Shown here one piece after another: positions 35,332-43,564 of a stretch of 64,000 nucleotides of DNA (position 1 is its first letter; every line of letters begins with the position of its first letter). A program made the translations under genes and the position numbers. A model generated the notes under the pieces. It worked only from the letters and a program-made list of their open reading frames with translations. It was not told the DNA's origin and did no database searches. The DNA comes from Klebsiella quasivariicola. Lineage in GTDB: Bacteria; Pseudomonadota; Gammaproteobacteria; Enterobacterales; Enterobacteriaceae. The DNA lies in NCBI RefSeq assembly GCF_002269255.1, contig NZ_CP022823.1, positions 1 through 64,000 of the forward strand. Reading direction: 5' to 3'.

Positions 35332-36233
35332 TGTTCTTGCTGGCTGGATTGCAGGAGTAGCTCCCGCAGCCACTGCTGCGCCGGGTCATGATGGTTACGC
35401 TCGTGCCAGGCCATGCTTTTGGTGAAACCCGGGATCGTCAGCGGCGGTGGGGCTATTTTCATGCCGCTGGCTCTTTTCGCCAGTCGGCGCGGTACCACGG
35501 CGATCATGTCGCTCACCGCCAGTATTTCCGGCAACACCAGGAAACTGCTCACCGACAATCCCACCCGCCGGGTTCGACCAAGCGCCGCCAGCGCGTCGTC
35601 GGTCACGCCGCGAAAGCTATCGCCCTGCCATGAAACCAGCACATGTTCCAGCGCACAGAAGCGGTCGAGCGTCAGCGGCTGGCTGGCCTGCGGATGGTCT
35701 TCGCGCATCAGACAGACATAGTCTTCCTGATACAGCGCCCGGCTGTGCAGCGCCGGCGGCGTATCGTGGGGCGTCAATAGCGCAATATCCACTTCACCAC
35801 GTTCGGACTGTGCCAGCAGCGTGGCCGGTGATTCGGGAATGATGCGCACGCGGATACCCGGCGCCAGTGGCTTCAGCGCGGCGATAAATGGCACGATCAC
35901 TGCTTTCAACGCATAATCCGTCGCGGCGATGGTCCAGGTAAAATTGGCTTCCAGCGGCTCGAAGATGGCGGGTTGCAGCAGGGTTTCAGCATCGATCAGC
36001 AGCTGCTTTACCGGAGCCGCCAGCGCCTGAGCGCGCAGTGTCGGCACCATACCGTGTGGGGCGCGGATAAACAGCGGGTCATTAAAGGCGTCGCGCAGGC
36101 GGGTGAGCATGCCGCTGACCGCCGGCTGGGTGAGCGCCAGCCGCGCTGCCGCCCGGGTGACGCTGCGCTCATCGAGCAGCGCATCCAGGGCTTTCAGCAG
36201 GTTGAGATCGAGGTTTCTGATATCAGATTTCAT
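35328..36233 (-). CDS. LysR-family transcriptional regulator
   Basis: The start at 36233 (MKSDIRNLDLNLLKALDALL) gives 301 residues; a TTG five codons upstream lacks support. The N-terminal winged helix (about 6-65, SVTRAAARLALTQPAVSGMLTRLRD) and the effector-binding domain (about 90-295) are of the NodD/LeuO-like group. The target is unknown. It is divergent from yicN, which could be a target, and convergent with uhpT. Confidence 0.88.
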   Translation of the reverse strand: MKSDIRNLDLNLLKALDALLDERSVTRAAARLALTQPAVSGMLTRLRDAFNDPLFIRAPHGMVPTLRAQALAAPVKQLLIDAETLLQPAIFEPLEANFTWTIAATDYALKAVIVPFIAALKPLAPGIRVRIIPESPATLLAQSERGEVDIALLTPHDTPPALHSRALYQEDYVCLMREDHPQASQPLTLDRFCALEHVLVSWQGDSFRGVTDDALAALGRTRRVGLSVSSFLVLPEILAVSDMIAVVPRRLAKRASGMKIAPPPLTIPGFTKSMAWHERNHHDPAQQWLRELLLQSSQQEQ

Positions 36234-36338
36234 GATAGCTATCCGCAAACGCGATAAGTCACATTATGGTATGCCCGGTAGTCGACAGCAGGCAAATTCC
36301 CATTATGATAGTGAGGCTGCGATTGGATGAGAGGATGC

Positions 36339-36791
36339 ATGATCTGGATAGGACTGGCCACCCTGGTAGTGGTATTTGTTGTGGGATTTCGGGTGCTTAC
36401 CTCTGATTCACGCCGCGCGATTCGTCGCCTGAGCGAACGCCTTGGCATTACGCCTGTTCCGCTGGAATCGATGATCGATCAGCTGGGAAAAACCGCCGGT
36501 AATGAGTATTTGCGCTACCTGGAGCGGCCGAATGAAGCGCATCTGCAGAACGCCGCACAGGTACTGCTGATCTGGCAGACCGCTATCGTCGATGCCAGCG
36601 AAAAAAACCTGCATTACTGGTATCGCCTGATGCAAAAAGCGCGTTTAGCGGCGCCGATTACCGACGCGCAAATTCGTCTTGCGCAAGGGTTTCTGCGCGA
36701 CCTGGATCCGGATGCAAGCGATTTGCATAACCTACAGCAGCGTTATAACGCGCTGTTTCTGCCGGAAGACGGCGTGCACTGGCTGCACTGA
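36339..36791 (+). CDS. yicN: DUF1198 membrane-anchored protein YicN
   Basis: The ATG at 36339, after GAGAGG, gives MIWIGLATLVVVFVVGFRV and 150 residues, exactly the length of E. coli YicN. An N-terminal membrane helix (2-19) is followed by a soluble helical domain with a conserved end GVHWLH. Function unknown. It lies between the LysR gene and an SRPBCC protein. Confidence 0.93.
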   Translation: MIWIGLATLVVVFVVGFRVLTSDSRRAIRRLSERLGITPVPLESMIDQLGKTAGNEYLRYLERPNEAHLQNAAQVLLIWQTAIVDASEKNLHYWYRLMQKARLAAPITDAQIRLAQGFLRDLDPDASDLHNLQQRYNALFLPEDGVHWLH

Positions 36792-36852
36792 TATCATAAT
36801 TTCTTATGTGTATTATCAAGGATGATGATTCGATTTATATCACTCACCGACG

Positions 36853-36896
36853 CATGATTAACCTCGTTAAAACAATCGTTCACGAGGTTAATCATG
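36853..36896 (+). promoter_or_regulatory. 15-bp perfect inverted repeat covering RBS and start codon
   Basis: CATGATTAACCTCGT (36853-36867) and ACGAGGTTAATCATG (36882-36896) are exact reverse complements around a 14-nt loop. The second arm contains both the Shine-Dalgarno GAGG and the ATG of the SRPBCC gene. In RNA the hairpin would hide the start site; in DNA it could be an operator. Both readings are inferences from the sequence. Confidence 0.8.
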
Positions 36897-37418
36897 AAAC
36901 AGCCCCTGCTGCAAAGCGCCATCGTCTGGCCGGAAGAGTATCTGCCAGGTACGACCGACAATTTTGCCTCTAATGAAATTATCGTTAGCGGCCTGACGGC
37001 AGCTCAGATATGGGCGCAGCTCGATGACACCACGCTGTGGCCGGGCTATTACAGCAACGTTGCCGATATCCATTTCCATGACGGCAGCGGCCCGACCCTC
37101 AGCGCCAACGCCCGTTTCCGCTTCAGCACCTTCGGCTTCCCGATTGAGGCGCAGATTACAGAGTATGTACCTCCCGCTGCCGGGCAGGCGGCGCGCGTAG
37201 CCTGGCACGGCTGGGCGGAAGGGGATGCAACGACGCGTCTTGATGTGATCCACGCGTGGCTATTTGAAGATTTGCCCGGCGGGCGCGTACGTATCCTCAC
37301 CCAGGAGTCGCAAAAAGGCGTTCCGGCGCAGGAGTTGGCGCGTACCTTGCCCAATCCGATGATTAACGGTCACCAGGAGTGGATCTGCGGGCTGGTGAAA
37401 TCGGCTCGCGGTGAGTAA
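36894..37418 (+). CDS. SRPBCC (START/Bet v1-like) domain protein
   Basis: This 174-residue cytosolic protein has no signal peptide. Its fold cues are the N-terminal strand and helix AAQIWAQLDDTTLWPGYYSNV, of which WAQLDDTTLWPGYY is typical, and a long C-terminal helix. They resemble the SRPBCC/polyketide cyclase ligand-binding superfamily. No catalytic residues can be assigned. The start codon is buried in a perfect inverted repeat. The gene is followed by a REP pair. Confidence 0.75.
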   Translation: MKQPLLQSAIVWPEEYLPGTTDNFASNEIIVSGLTAAQIWAQLDDTTLWPGYYSNVADIHFHDGSGPTLSANARFRFSTFGFPIEAQITEYVPPAAGQAARVAWHGWAEGDATTRLDVIHAWLFEDLPGGRVRILTQESQKGVPAQELARTLPNPMINGHQEWICGLVKSARGE

Positions 37419-37425
37419 ATCCGAG

Positions 37426-37510
37426 TGCCGGATGGCGGCTGCGCCTTATCCGGCCTACGGTTTACGCACTCGTCACTTGTAGGCCGGATAAGCGTAAGCG
37501 CCATCCGGCA
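37426..37510. repeat. REP pair after the SRPBCC gene
   Basis: Two inverted REP units, 37426-37460 and 37479-37510, share TGCCGGATGGCG and GTAGGCCGGATAAGCG cores with the ilvN-uhpA pair. They sit between convergent genes. Confidence 0.9.
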
Positions 37511-37516
37511 GAATGA

Positions 37517-37840
37517 CTACAGTAGGATTTTCAGGCCGTGTTTTTGTACGACGCTAAGCAATTTTAATGACATTCCGCTCGGTCGTTTAGCGCCAGTCTC
37601 CCATTTTTGCACGGTAGACACACTGGTATTCAGATAACGAGCGAACACGGGTTGGCTAACATTGAGTTGTTCACGTAGCGCTTTAATTTCAATGGGTTGA
37701 AGTGCGGTTACGCTACCGAGACATGATTCATCAAAATGGCGCATTGTTTCCTGTGGGATTGCGCCAACGCTGAATAGCCCCGATGCAGCGCTGTGGATTG
37801 CTTCGAAAGCCGGGCTTTTATATTTAGTTTTTGCAGTCAT
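37517..37840 (-). CDS. XRE-family antitoxin of a RelE/HigB-type module
   Basis: The 107-residue protein has a Cro/C1-type helix-turn-helix in its C-terminal half (about 50-100, REQLNVSQPVFARYLNTSVSTVQKWE), as in NadS/HigA-like antitoxins. It is the second gene of the pair, overlapping the toxin gene by 17 nt, so it is translationally coupled. It would neutralise the toxin and repress the shared promoter through the palindrome at 38207-38225. Confidence 0.82.
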   Translation of the reverse strand: MTAKTKYKSPAFEAIHSAASGLFSVGAIPQETMRHFDESCLGSVTALQPIEIKALREQLNVSQPVFARYLNTSVSTVQKWETGAKRPSGMSLKLLSVVQKHGLKILL

Positions 37841-38183
37841 GGCAAATCTCCACCAGTTCTTTACTTTTAACTAAGGCTGCCGTTTTCTCTTCAGAGAGAT
37901 TGGCATAGTGTTTTGCAAGCTCACGAAACCCCATTAATTCGCGATGGCTGATATTGGCCATATCCTGTTTGGCGTACAGAAAGACATAAAACCAATGCCC
38001 TGCGCTTTTGGTAAGGATGATTGCGCGATCGCGATTCTTGTTGAGTCGCTTTTTATAAACCCCTCCTCCTAAATCAACCACTTTGCCCTGAAGCGCAGAT
38101 TGAATAGCTTGATAGAGCTCGTTGTCGGAAATGCCATGAGAGCTAGCCTCTCTGGCGAACCATTTGGTTTTAAAGATACGCAT
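37824..38183 (-). CDS. RelE-superfamily toxin (PF06296-like)
   Basis: The start at 38183 (MRIFKTKWFAREASSHGISD) gives 119 residues. The core KVVDLGGGVYKKRLNKNRDRAIIL with basic Lys/Arg residues and the WFYVFLYAKQDMANIS strands resemble RelE-type ribosome-dependent mRNA interferases of the toxin-first HigBA order; only short parts are cited. It is tightly coupled to the XRE gene. Toxicity is an inference. Confidence 0.8.
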   Translation of the reverse strand: MRIFKTKWFAREASSHGISDNELYQAIQSALQGKVVDLGGGVYKKRLNKNRDRAIILTKSAGHWFYVFLYAKQDMANISHRELMGFRELAKHYANLSEEKTAALVKSKELVEICHDCKN

Positions 38184-38206
38184 TGCTGACATCCTGTCGT
38201 TAAAAG

Positions 38207-38225
38207 TATAGCACATAGTGCTATA
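38207..38225. promoter_or_regulatory. Operator palindrome of the toxin-antitoxin operon
   Basis: TATAGCAC-ATA-GTGCTATA is a perfect 8-bp inverted repeat 24 nt upstream of the toxin start. It overlaps a TATACT -10 on the minus strand, fitting autorepression by the toxin-antitoxin complex. Confidence 0.72.
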
Positions 38226-38393
38226 TTAAATGCTCCCGAGATTTGTTAAAGCGATAGCAAGCATCGTTTTTTAAACATGCGAGCAGCTACGCATCCTCTT
38301 ATGAAAAGCGAGAAGAGTTGCGAAAACGTTAAGTACGTCACATACAAAATGTTACACTGCGCAGCTTTCCGCCACTTTCTTCGCAGGTCACTC

Positions 38394-39578
38394 ATGAGTC
38401 ATTCAAATGAAACCAAACCCCATGCACGCGATCTCGCGCGGCCAAACTGGTCGGCGGTCTTCGCGGTTGCTTTCTGCGTCGCCTGCCTGATTACCGTCGA
38501 GTTTTTGCCGGTCAGCCTGTTAACGCCGATGGCGCTGGATTTAGGCATCTCCGAAGGGATGGCCGGGCAGTCGGTAACGACGACGGCATTCGTCGCGATG
38601 TTTTCCAGTCTGTTTATCACCACGGTTATCGGCAAAACCGATCGCCGCTACGTGGTGATCCTGTTTTCGCTGCTGCTGACCCTGTCCTGCCTGCTGGTTT
38701 CGTTTGCCGATAGCTTCACCCTGCTGCTGCTGGGACGCGCCTGTCTGGGCCTGGCGCTCGGCGGTTTCTGGGCGATGTCGGCATCGCTGACCATGCGTCT
38801 GGTGCCGATGCGCGTGGTACCGAAAGCGCTATCGATTATCTTCGGCGCGGTATCAATCGCGCTGGTGATCGCCGCCCCGTTGGGCAGTTTCCTTGGCGGG
38901 CTTATCGGCTGGCGCAACGTCTTTAACGGCGCGGCGGTGATGGGCGTGCTGTGTACGCTCTGGGTGCTGAAAGCGCTGCCGTCGCTGCCGGGTGAATCGG
39001 CGGCTCAGCAGCAAAATATGTTTGGTCTGCTGAAGCGTCCGGGGGTGATGGCCGGGATGTGCGCCATTTTCATGGCCTTTGCCGGACAGTTCGCCTTCTT
39101 TACCTATATTCGCCCGGTTTACATGACCCTCGCCGGTTTTGACGTCGACGGCCTGACGCTGGTGCTGCTGAGCTTTGGTATCGCCAGCTTTATCGGCACC
39201 TCGCTCTCCTCGGTGGTGCTGAAGCGCTCGGTCAAAGCGGCGCTGGCGATTTCGCCGCTGGTGCTGACAGCCTGCGCGGCGGCGCTGGTACTGTGGGGAG
39301 AAAGCAAAATCGTCGCCTCGACGGTGGCGATTATCTGGGGCTTCGCGTTTGCGCTGATCCCGGTGGGGTGGTCAACGTGGATCACCCGTTCGCTCTCCGA
39401 TCAGGCGGAAAAAGCCGGGTCGATTCAGGTGGCGGTGATCCAGCTTGCCAACACCTGCGGCGCCGCGGTCGGCGGCGTTGCGCTCGACCACTTAGGGCTG
39501 CTGTCGCCGCTGGTGTTGTCAGGAATATTAATGCTGTTTACCGGCCTGCTGGTGACGACCAAAGTGAAGGTGAATTAA
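38394..39578 (+). CDS. nepI: Purine ribonucleoside exporter NepI (MFS)
   Basis: This 12-helix major-facilitator proton antiporter exports inosine, guanosine and related nucleosides. The ATG at 38394 (MSHSNETKPHARDLARPNWS) gives 394 residues, close to E. coli NepI; the longer frame adds 39 unrelated residues. The conserved start RPNWSAVFAVAFCVACLITVEFLP is evident (RPNWSAVF cited as diagnostic), and AGSIQVAVIQLANTCGAA lies near the end. It marks the left border of the accessory block that ends at yicS. Confidence 0.94.
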   Translation: MSHSNETKPHARDLARPNWSAVFAVAFCVACLITVEFLPVSLLTPMALDLGISEGMAGQSVTTTAFVAMFSSLFITTVIGKTDRRYVVILFSLLLTLSCLLVSFADSFTLLLLGRACLGLALGGFWAMSASLTMRLVPMRVVPKALSIIFGAVSIALVIAAPLGSFLGGLIGWRNVFNGAAVMGVLCTLWVLKALPSLPGESAAQQQNMFGLLKRPGVMAGMCAIFMAFAGQFAFFTYIRPVYMTLAGFDVDGLTLVLLSFGIASFIGTSLSSVVLKRSVKAALAISPLVLTACAAALVLWGESKIVASTVAIIWGFAFALIPVGWSTWITRSLSDQAEKAGSIQVAVIQLANTCGAAVGGVALDHLGLLSPLVLSGILMLFTGLLVTTKVKVN

Positions 39579-39583
39579 CCCGC

Positions 39584-40393
39584 TTACGGCCGTTCGCCTT
39601 TTGCCAGCCGGGCGTTGATGTCGGCAATCACTTCCGGCAGATCCGCCAGGGTATCAACCACATAGTGAGCCCCGGTGGCATACAGTTTGCCTGCCGCCCG
39701 CTCGCGACGGGTGGCGATTTCCGCTTTCGACATCGCCTGGTACTCCTCCCAGGTAGCGCCGAATTCGTTACCGGACACCGCCAGGCCGACGCTCCACATC
39801 CCGGCATGTAACCCTTCGCTGATGCCCGGTGCGGCGTCGTCGACCTTCACGCAGTGGGCCACATCGTCTATGCCCAGGGTAATCACGTTCTGCAGCGCCA
39901 TCCACGGGCCCGGACGACCGCCGACGGCAAGATCATCGGTGGCGACCCAGTGGTCCGGGGCGTAGCCCTGGGCGGCGGCGGCCGGTACCAGCTTTTCCAT
40001 CACCGGGCGCGGATAACCCGAGCAGGAGCCAATCTTCAGACCCTCGGCGCGCAGCGCGGCGAGGGTGTCGACCACGCCGGCAATCGGTGCGGAAAAATCG
40101 ACAACCTTAGCAATTTGCAGCGGCATAAACGCGGCATAAATCGCATCGATATCAGCGGCCGTCATCGCGCGGCCAAATTTGGCCTGCCAGCGGCTATCGA
40201 CAGCAGGGAGTTTGCCCAGCGCCTCAATGTGCTGCCACTTGCCAAGCCCCATTGGCACGCGGGCCTCTTCAAGGGTGATCTCAATATCGAAGGCCTGGCG
40301 GAAGGCCTCGACGAAAATTTGCGTCGGGGCGAAAGAGCCGAAGTCTACGGTGGTGCCTGCCCAGTCAAGGATCAGTGCGCTAATACGGTTCAT
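39584..40393 (-). CDS. phnX: Phosphonoacetaldehyde hydrolase
   Basis: The enzyme splits phosphonoacetaldehyde to acetaldehyde and phosphate, the second step of 2-aminoethylphosphonate degradation. The 269-residue HAD protein has nucleophile Asp in LILDWAGTTVD (residues about 7-17) and the Schiff-base Lys in GLGKWQHIEAL near residue 52. Motif III and IV regions are KVDDAAPGI. It lies 9 nt downstream of phnW in a phnWX operon. Confidence 0.96.
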   Translation of the reverse strand: MNRISALILDWAGTTVDFGSFAPTQIFVEAFRQAFDIEITLEEARVPMGLGKWQHIEALGKLPAVDSRWQAKFGRAMTAADIDAIYAAFMPLQIAKVVDFSAPIAGVVDTLAALRAEGLKIGSCSGYPRPVMEKLVPAAAAQGYAPDHWVATDDLAVGGRPGPWMALQNVITLGIDDVAHCVKVDDAAPGISEGLHAGMWSVGLAVSGNEFGATWEEYQAMSKAEIATRRERAAGKLYATGAHYVVDTLADLPEVIADINARLAKGERP

Positions 40394-40402
40394 GGCGGTT
40401 CC

Positions 40403-41506
40403 TTATTGTTTCCAGTACATGGCGTTGTCGATAGCCGCCAGCAGGGCGGTGATATCGGCGTCGTAGACTTCGCCAATGTTGCCGATGCGGAAGCAATCGC
40501 TTTGCGATACTTTGCCCGGATAGATAACGAAGCCCTGATCTTTCAGCTTCTGGTAGAAGGTGTGAAAGCGGTACTGCGGCGCATCCGGTGAATAAAAGGC
40601 GGTAATAATCGGCGAGTGCAGGCTATCGTCGAGCAGCGGCCGGAAGCCGAGCGCGCGCATTCCGGCGACCAGCCGGCGCTGATTGTTGCGGTAGCGCCGA
40701 TGGCGGGCGCTGACGCCGCCCTCCTGCGCCAGCTCTTTCAGCGCCTGGGCAAAGGCCAGCACGGTATGGGTCGGCGAGGTGAAGCGCCACTTGCCGTGGT
40801 TATCTTCCATGCAGCGCCACTGGGCGTACAGATCCAGAGACAGCGAGCGCGAACGGCCTTTGCAGGCGGCCAGCTCCGCTTCGCGGGCAATCACGAAGGC
40901 AAAGCCCGGTACGCCCTGAATGCATTTGTTGGCGGAGCTTATCAGGTAATCAATATTCAGCGCGGCGATATCCAACGGAATGCCGCCAAAGCTGCTCATC
41001 GCATCGACGATATAGCGTTTATCGTACCGTTTCGCCAGTTCGGCCACTTCTTCGATCGGATTCAGCATGCCGGTGGTGGTTTCGCTGTGTACCATCGCGA
41101 TATGGGTGATCGCCGGGTCGTTCTGCAGGATCTGTTCGATCGCCGCCGCGTCAGGACGGGAGACTTCGCCGCAGTCGTAAGGGTGGCAGGCGATACCCAT
41201 CAGTTGCGCCATCTCAATCATACGCGCGCCATAGGCGCCATTGCTGACGATCAACACTTTGCCTTGTTCGCCGATGACGCTGCCGAGCACCGCTTCGACC
41301 GCGTAGCTGCCGCTACCCTGCAGTAGCACCGCCGTATAACCGTCGGCCGGGGTAGCCAACTGCACCAGCTGCTGGCGAATGGTCTGTACCACGCCGAGAT
41401 TGTAATCATCATCCCAGGTGCAGCTATCGAACAACATCGCCTCTTTCACCGTACGGGAGGTGGTTAACGGGCCGGGGGTCAGCAGCAGGTAGTTCCGTGA
41501 AGTCAT
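40403..41506 (-). CDS. phnW: 2-aminoethylphosphonate:pyruvate transaminase
   Basis: This PLP transaminase turns 2-aminoethylphosphonate and pyruvate into phosphonoacetaldehyde and alanine. The start at 41506 gives MTSRNYLLLTPGPLTTSRTV and 367 residues, the Salmonella length. The PLP Lys lies in ISSANKCIQGVPGF near residue 194. An in-frame ATG at 41518 is possible but lacks family support. A PhnR-type operator lies 14 nt upstream of the start, so the promoter is probably blocked or activated there. Confidence 0.96.
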   Translation of the reverse strand: MTSRNYLLLTPGPLTTSRTVKEAMLFDSCTWDDDYNLGVVQTIRQQLVQLATPADGYTAVLLQGSGSYAVEAVLGSVIGEQGKVLIVSNGAYGARMIEMAQLMGIACHPYDCGEVSRPDAAAIEQILQNDPAITHIAMVHSETTTGMLNPIEEVAELAKRYDKRYIVDAMSSFGGIPLDIAALNIDYLISSANKCIQGVPGFAFVIAREAELAACKGRSRSLSLDLYAQWRCMEDNHGKWRFTSPTHTVLAFAQALKELAQEGGVSARHRRYRNNQRRLVAGMRALGFRPLLDDSLHSPIITAFYSPDAPQYRFHTFYQKLKDQGFVIYPGKVSQSDCFRIGNIGEVYDADITALLAAIDNAMYWKQ

Positions 41507-41519
41507 TTGTCTCACCATT

Positions 41520-41533
41520 TGGTCTATACCAGA
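41520..41533. promoter_or_regulatory. PhnR-type operator upstream of phnW
   Basis: TGGTCTATACCAGA contains the symmetric half-sites TGGT and ACCA around CTAT. The same 14-mer with one change occurs upstream of phnS (42503-42516). Paired sites in front of both divergent phn transcripts point to the GntR-family PhnR. Confidence 0.8.
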
Positions 41534-41647
41534 TTTGCATTTATCATGGAGACAAAGCCGGGGCAGGGTCAAAGGAAATGTGGCGCTGCAACAAAAAATT
41601 CATCTGGCTATGTATAATGAGCGCACGAAAAGTGGCAGTGAGTAAAC

Positions 41648-42367
41648 ATGAAATCACCCTCTGGCGAGATGCCGCAATACCTGATGATTAAGGCGCAGCT
41701 GCAGGCGCGTATTCAAAACGGCGCCCTCAAAAGCGGCGACAAGCTGCCTTCCGAGCGCGAGCTGTGCGCGCTGTTCAACACGACCCGGATTACGGTGCGT
41801 GAGAGCCTGGCGCAGCTGGAGGCCAGCGGCGTGATTTACCGCGCCGACCGCCGCGGCTGGTTCGTGACGCCGGAGCGTCTATGGCTGGATCCGACGCAGA
41901 ACACCAACTTCCACAAGCTGTGTCTCGAGCAGGGGCGCGAACCGAAAACGGTGCTGCTTGAAGGGTGCTTAACCGCCGTGCCGTTGGACGTGATGGCGCC
42001 GCTGGCGCTGCAGCCCTTCGATCAGGTTTACCTGCTGACGCGTCTGCGCTATGCCGACGGCCGGCCGGTGTGCTACTGCGAAAACCACTGTCTGCCCGCG
42101 CGGGTGCCTGAGCTGCTGCGCCACGATCTCAACGGCAGTCTGACCGAGATTTATCAAACTCAGTACGACCTGATCTATACCAGTATGCATCTATCGTTTT
42201 ATCCCACCTCAATGCCGCCGCAGGCCGCAGAGGCGTTGGGGGTGATGGAAGGGCGCCCGGCGCTGCTGTTGCGCCGGCTGAATTACGATCAGCACGGGCG
42301 TATTCTCGATTACGATATTGAATACTGGCGGCATGACAGCCTGCGGATCGAAGTCGATACCCATTGA
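41648..42367 (+). CDS. phnR: GntR/HutC-family regulator PhnR
   Basis: This is the local regulator of 2-aminoethylphosphonate genes. The 239-residue protein has an N-terminal winged helix (about 10-75, LKSGDKLPSERELCALFNTTRIT) and a UTRA ligand domain (about 95-235). It is divergent from phnW and upstream of phnSTUV, the Salmonella order. Its likely operators are the TGGTCTA(T/C)ACCAGA copies at 41520 and 42503. Confidence 0.93.
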   Translation: MKSPSGEMPQYLMIKAQLQARIQNGALKSGDKLPSERELCALFNTTRITVRESLAQLEASGVIYRADRRGWFVTPERLWLDPTQNTNFHKLCLEQGREPKTVLLEGCLTAVPLDVMAPLALQPFDQVYLLTRLRYADGRPVCYCENHCLPARVPELLRHDLNGSLTEIYQTQYDLIYTSMHLSFYPTSMPPQAAEALGVMEGRPALLLRRLNYDQHGRILDYDIEYWRHDSLRIEVDTH

Positions 42368-42502
42368 TTTTATTGGTTAAATTTTTTGATCTCCCCGGGG
42401 CGCTAGCGCGTGCCGGGGCTACGCACTTCCCCTCGTTTTAACTCTTCCGACACACTTCTTTCATCGTTTTGTCATAAACCCCCGGTAGCGTGAAGGCAAA
42501 TC

Positions 42503-42516
42503 TGGTCTACACCAGA
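42503..42516. promoter_or_regulatory. PhnR-type operator upstream of phnS
   Basis: TGGTCTACACCAGA differs from the phnW copy at one base. It sits 30 nt before the phnS start, within the expected promoter region. Confidence 0.8.
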
Positions 42517-42545
42517 ATAACTGACTATCCGATGAGGCTTATACG

Positions 42546-43559
42546 ATGAAACTCTCCCGACTTGCTCTGCTGTCCCTGTTCGCGCTGACCAGCTCTCCGG
42601 TTTGGGCGGACGGCGTCGTCACGGTTTATTCCGCCGACGGCCTGCATGACGGCGATAACAGCTGGTATCAGAGCCAGTTCGACGCCTTCACCAAAGCGAC
42701 GGGCATCAAAGTGCAGTATGTGGAAGGCGGCTCCGGCGCGATCGTTGAACGTCTGGCGAAGGAGCGTACCAATCCGCAGGCTGACGTGTTGGTTACGGTG
42801 CCGCCGTTTATCCAGCGCGCCGCGAAAGAGCAATTGCTGGCAACCTTTACCCCGCAGGGTAGCGCGCAGATCCCCGGCGCTAACGACCGCTACGCGCCGC
42901 TGGTGAATAACTATCTGACCTTCATCTATAACAGCCAGTTGCTGAAAAGCGCGCCGGCCAGCTGGCAGGATCTGCTGGATAGCCGCTTTAAGAACAAGTT
43001 GCAGTACTCCACGCCGGGCCAGGCGGGTGACGGTACCGCGGTGATGCTGCAGGCGTTCCACAGCCTCGGCGGTAAAGACGCCGGTTTTGCGTATCTGGGT
43101 AAGCTGCAGGCCAATAACGTTGGCCCATCGGCCTCGACCGGCAAGCTGACGGCGCTGGTCAACAAAGGCGAGCTGTACGTCGCCAATGGCGATCTGCAGA
43201 TGAACCTGTCGCAGATGGCGCGTAACCCGAACGTTAAAATTTTCTGGCCGGCGGATGACAAAGGCGAGCGCAGCGCGCTGGCGCTGCCCTACACCATCGG
43301 GCTGGTGCAGAACGGGCCGAACAGCGAAAACGGCAAGAAGCTGATCAATTTCCTGCTGGATAAACCGGCGCAATCCAGCGTCAGCGCGCGCTCCTGGGGC
43401 CTGCCGGTACGCAGCGACGTGGCGCCGGAGGACGCTAACTTTAAGGCGGCGAAAGCGGCGCTCGACGGCGTGAAGCGCTGGGAGCCGAACTGGGATGATG
43501 TCGCGGTATCGCTGTCGGCTGACATTGCCCGCTGGCACCAAGTGACCGATAGCGAGTAA
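42546..43559 (+). CDS. phnS: 2-aminoethylphosphonate ABC transporter, periplasmic binding protein
   Basis: This is the solute receptor for uptake of 2-aminoethylphosphonate. The 337-residue protein has a signal peptide ending ALTSSPVWA (about residue 21) and then a type-II periplasmic binding fold of the Fe3+/thiamine/polyamine-like group (VVTVYSADGLHDGDNSWY start). It begins the phnSTUV transport operon. Confidence 0.94.
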   Translation: MKLSRLALLSLFALTSSPVWADGVVTVYSADGLHDGDNSWYQSQFDAFTKATGIKVQYVEGGSGAIVERLAKERTNPQADVLVTVPPFIQRAAKEQLLATFTPQGSAQIPGANDRYAPLVNNYLTFIYNSQLLKSAPASWQDLLDSRFKNKLQYSTPGQAGDGTAVMLQAFHSLGGKDAGFAYLGKLQANNVGPSASTGKLTALVNKGELYVANGDLQMNLSQMARNPNVKIFWPADDKGERSALALPYTIGLVQNGPNSENGKKLINFLLDKPAQSSVSARSWGLPVRSDVAPEDANFKAAKAALDGVKRWEPNWDDVAVSLSADIARWHQVTDSE

Positions 43560-43564
43560 GCCTG

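Noticed and set aside
38317..38335. PurR-like box before nepI (GCGAAAACGTTAAG)
   Set aside because: Only about half of the PurR consensus positions match and the symmetry is poor.
42525..43541. 338-codon frame antisense to phnS
   Set aside because: Overlaps a clear binding-protein gene with signal peptide; composition is typical of an antisense shadow.
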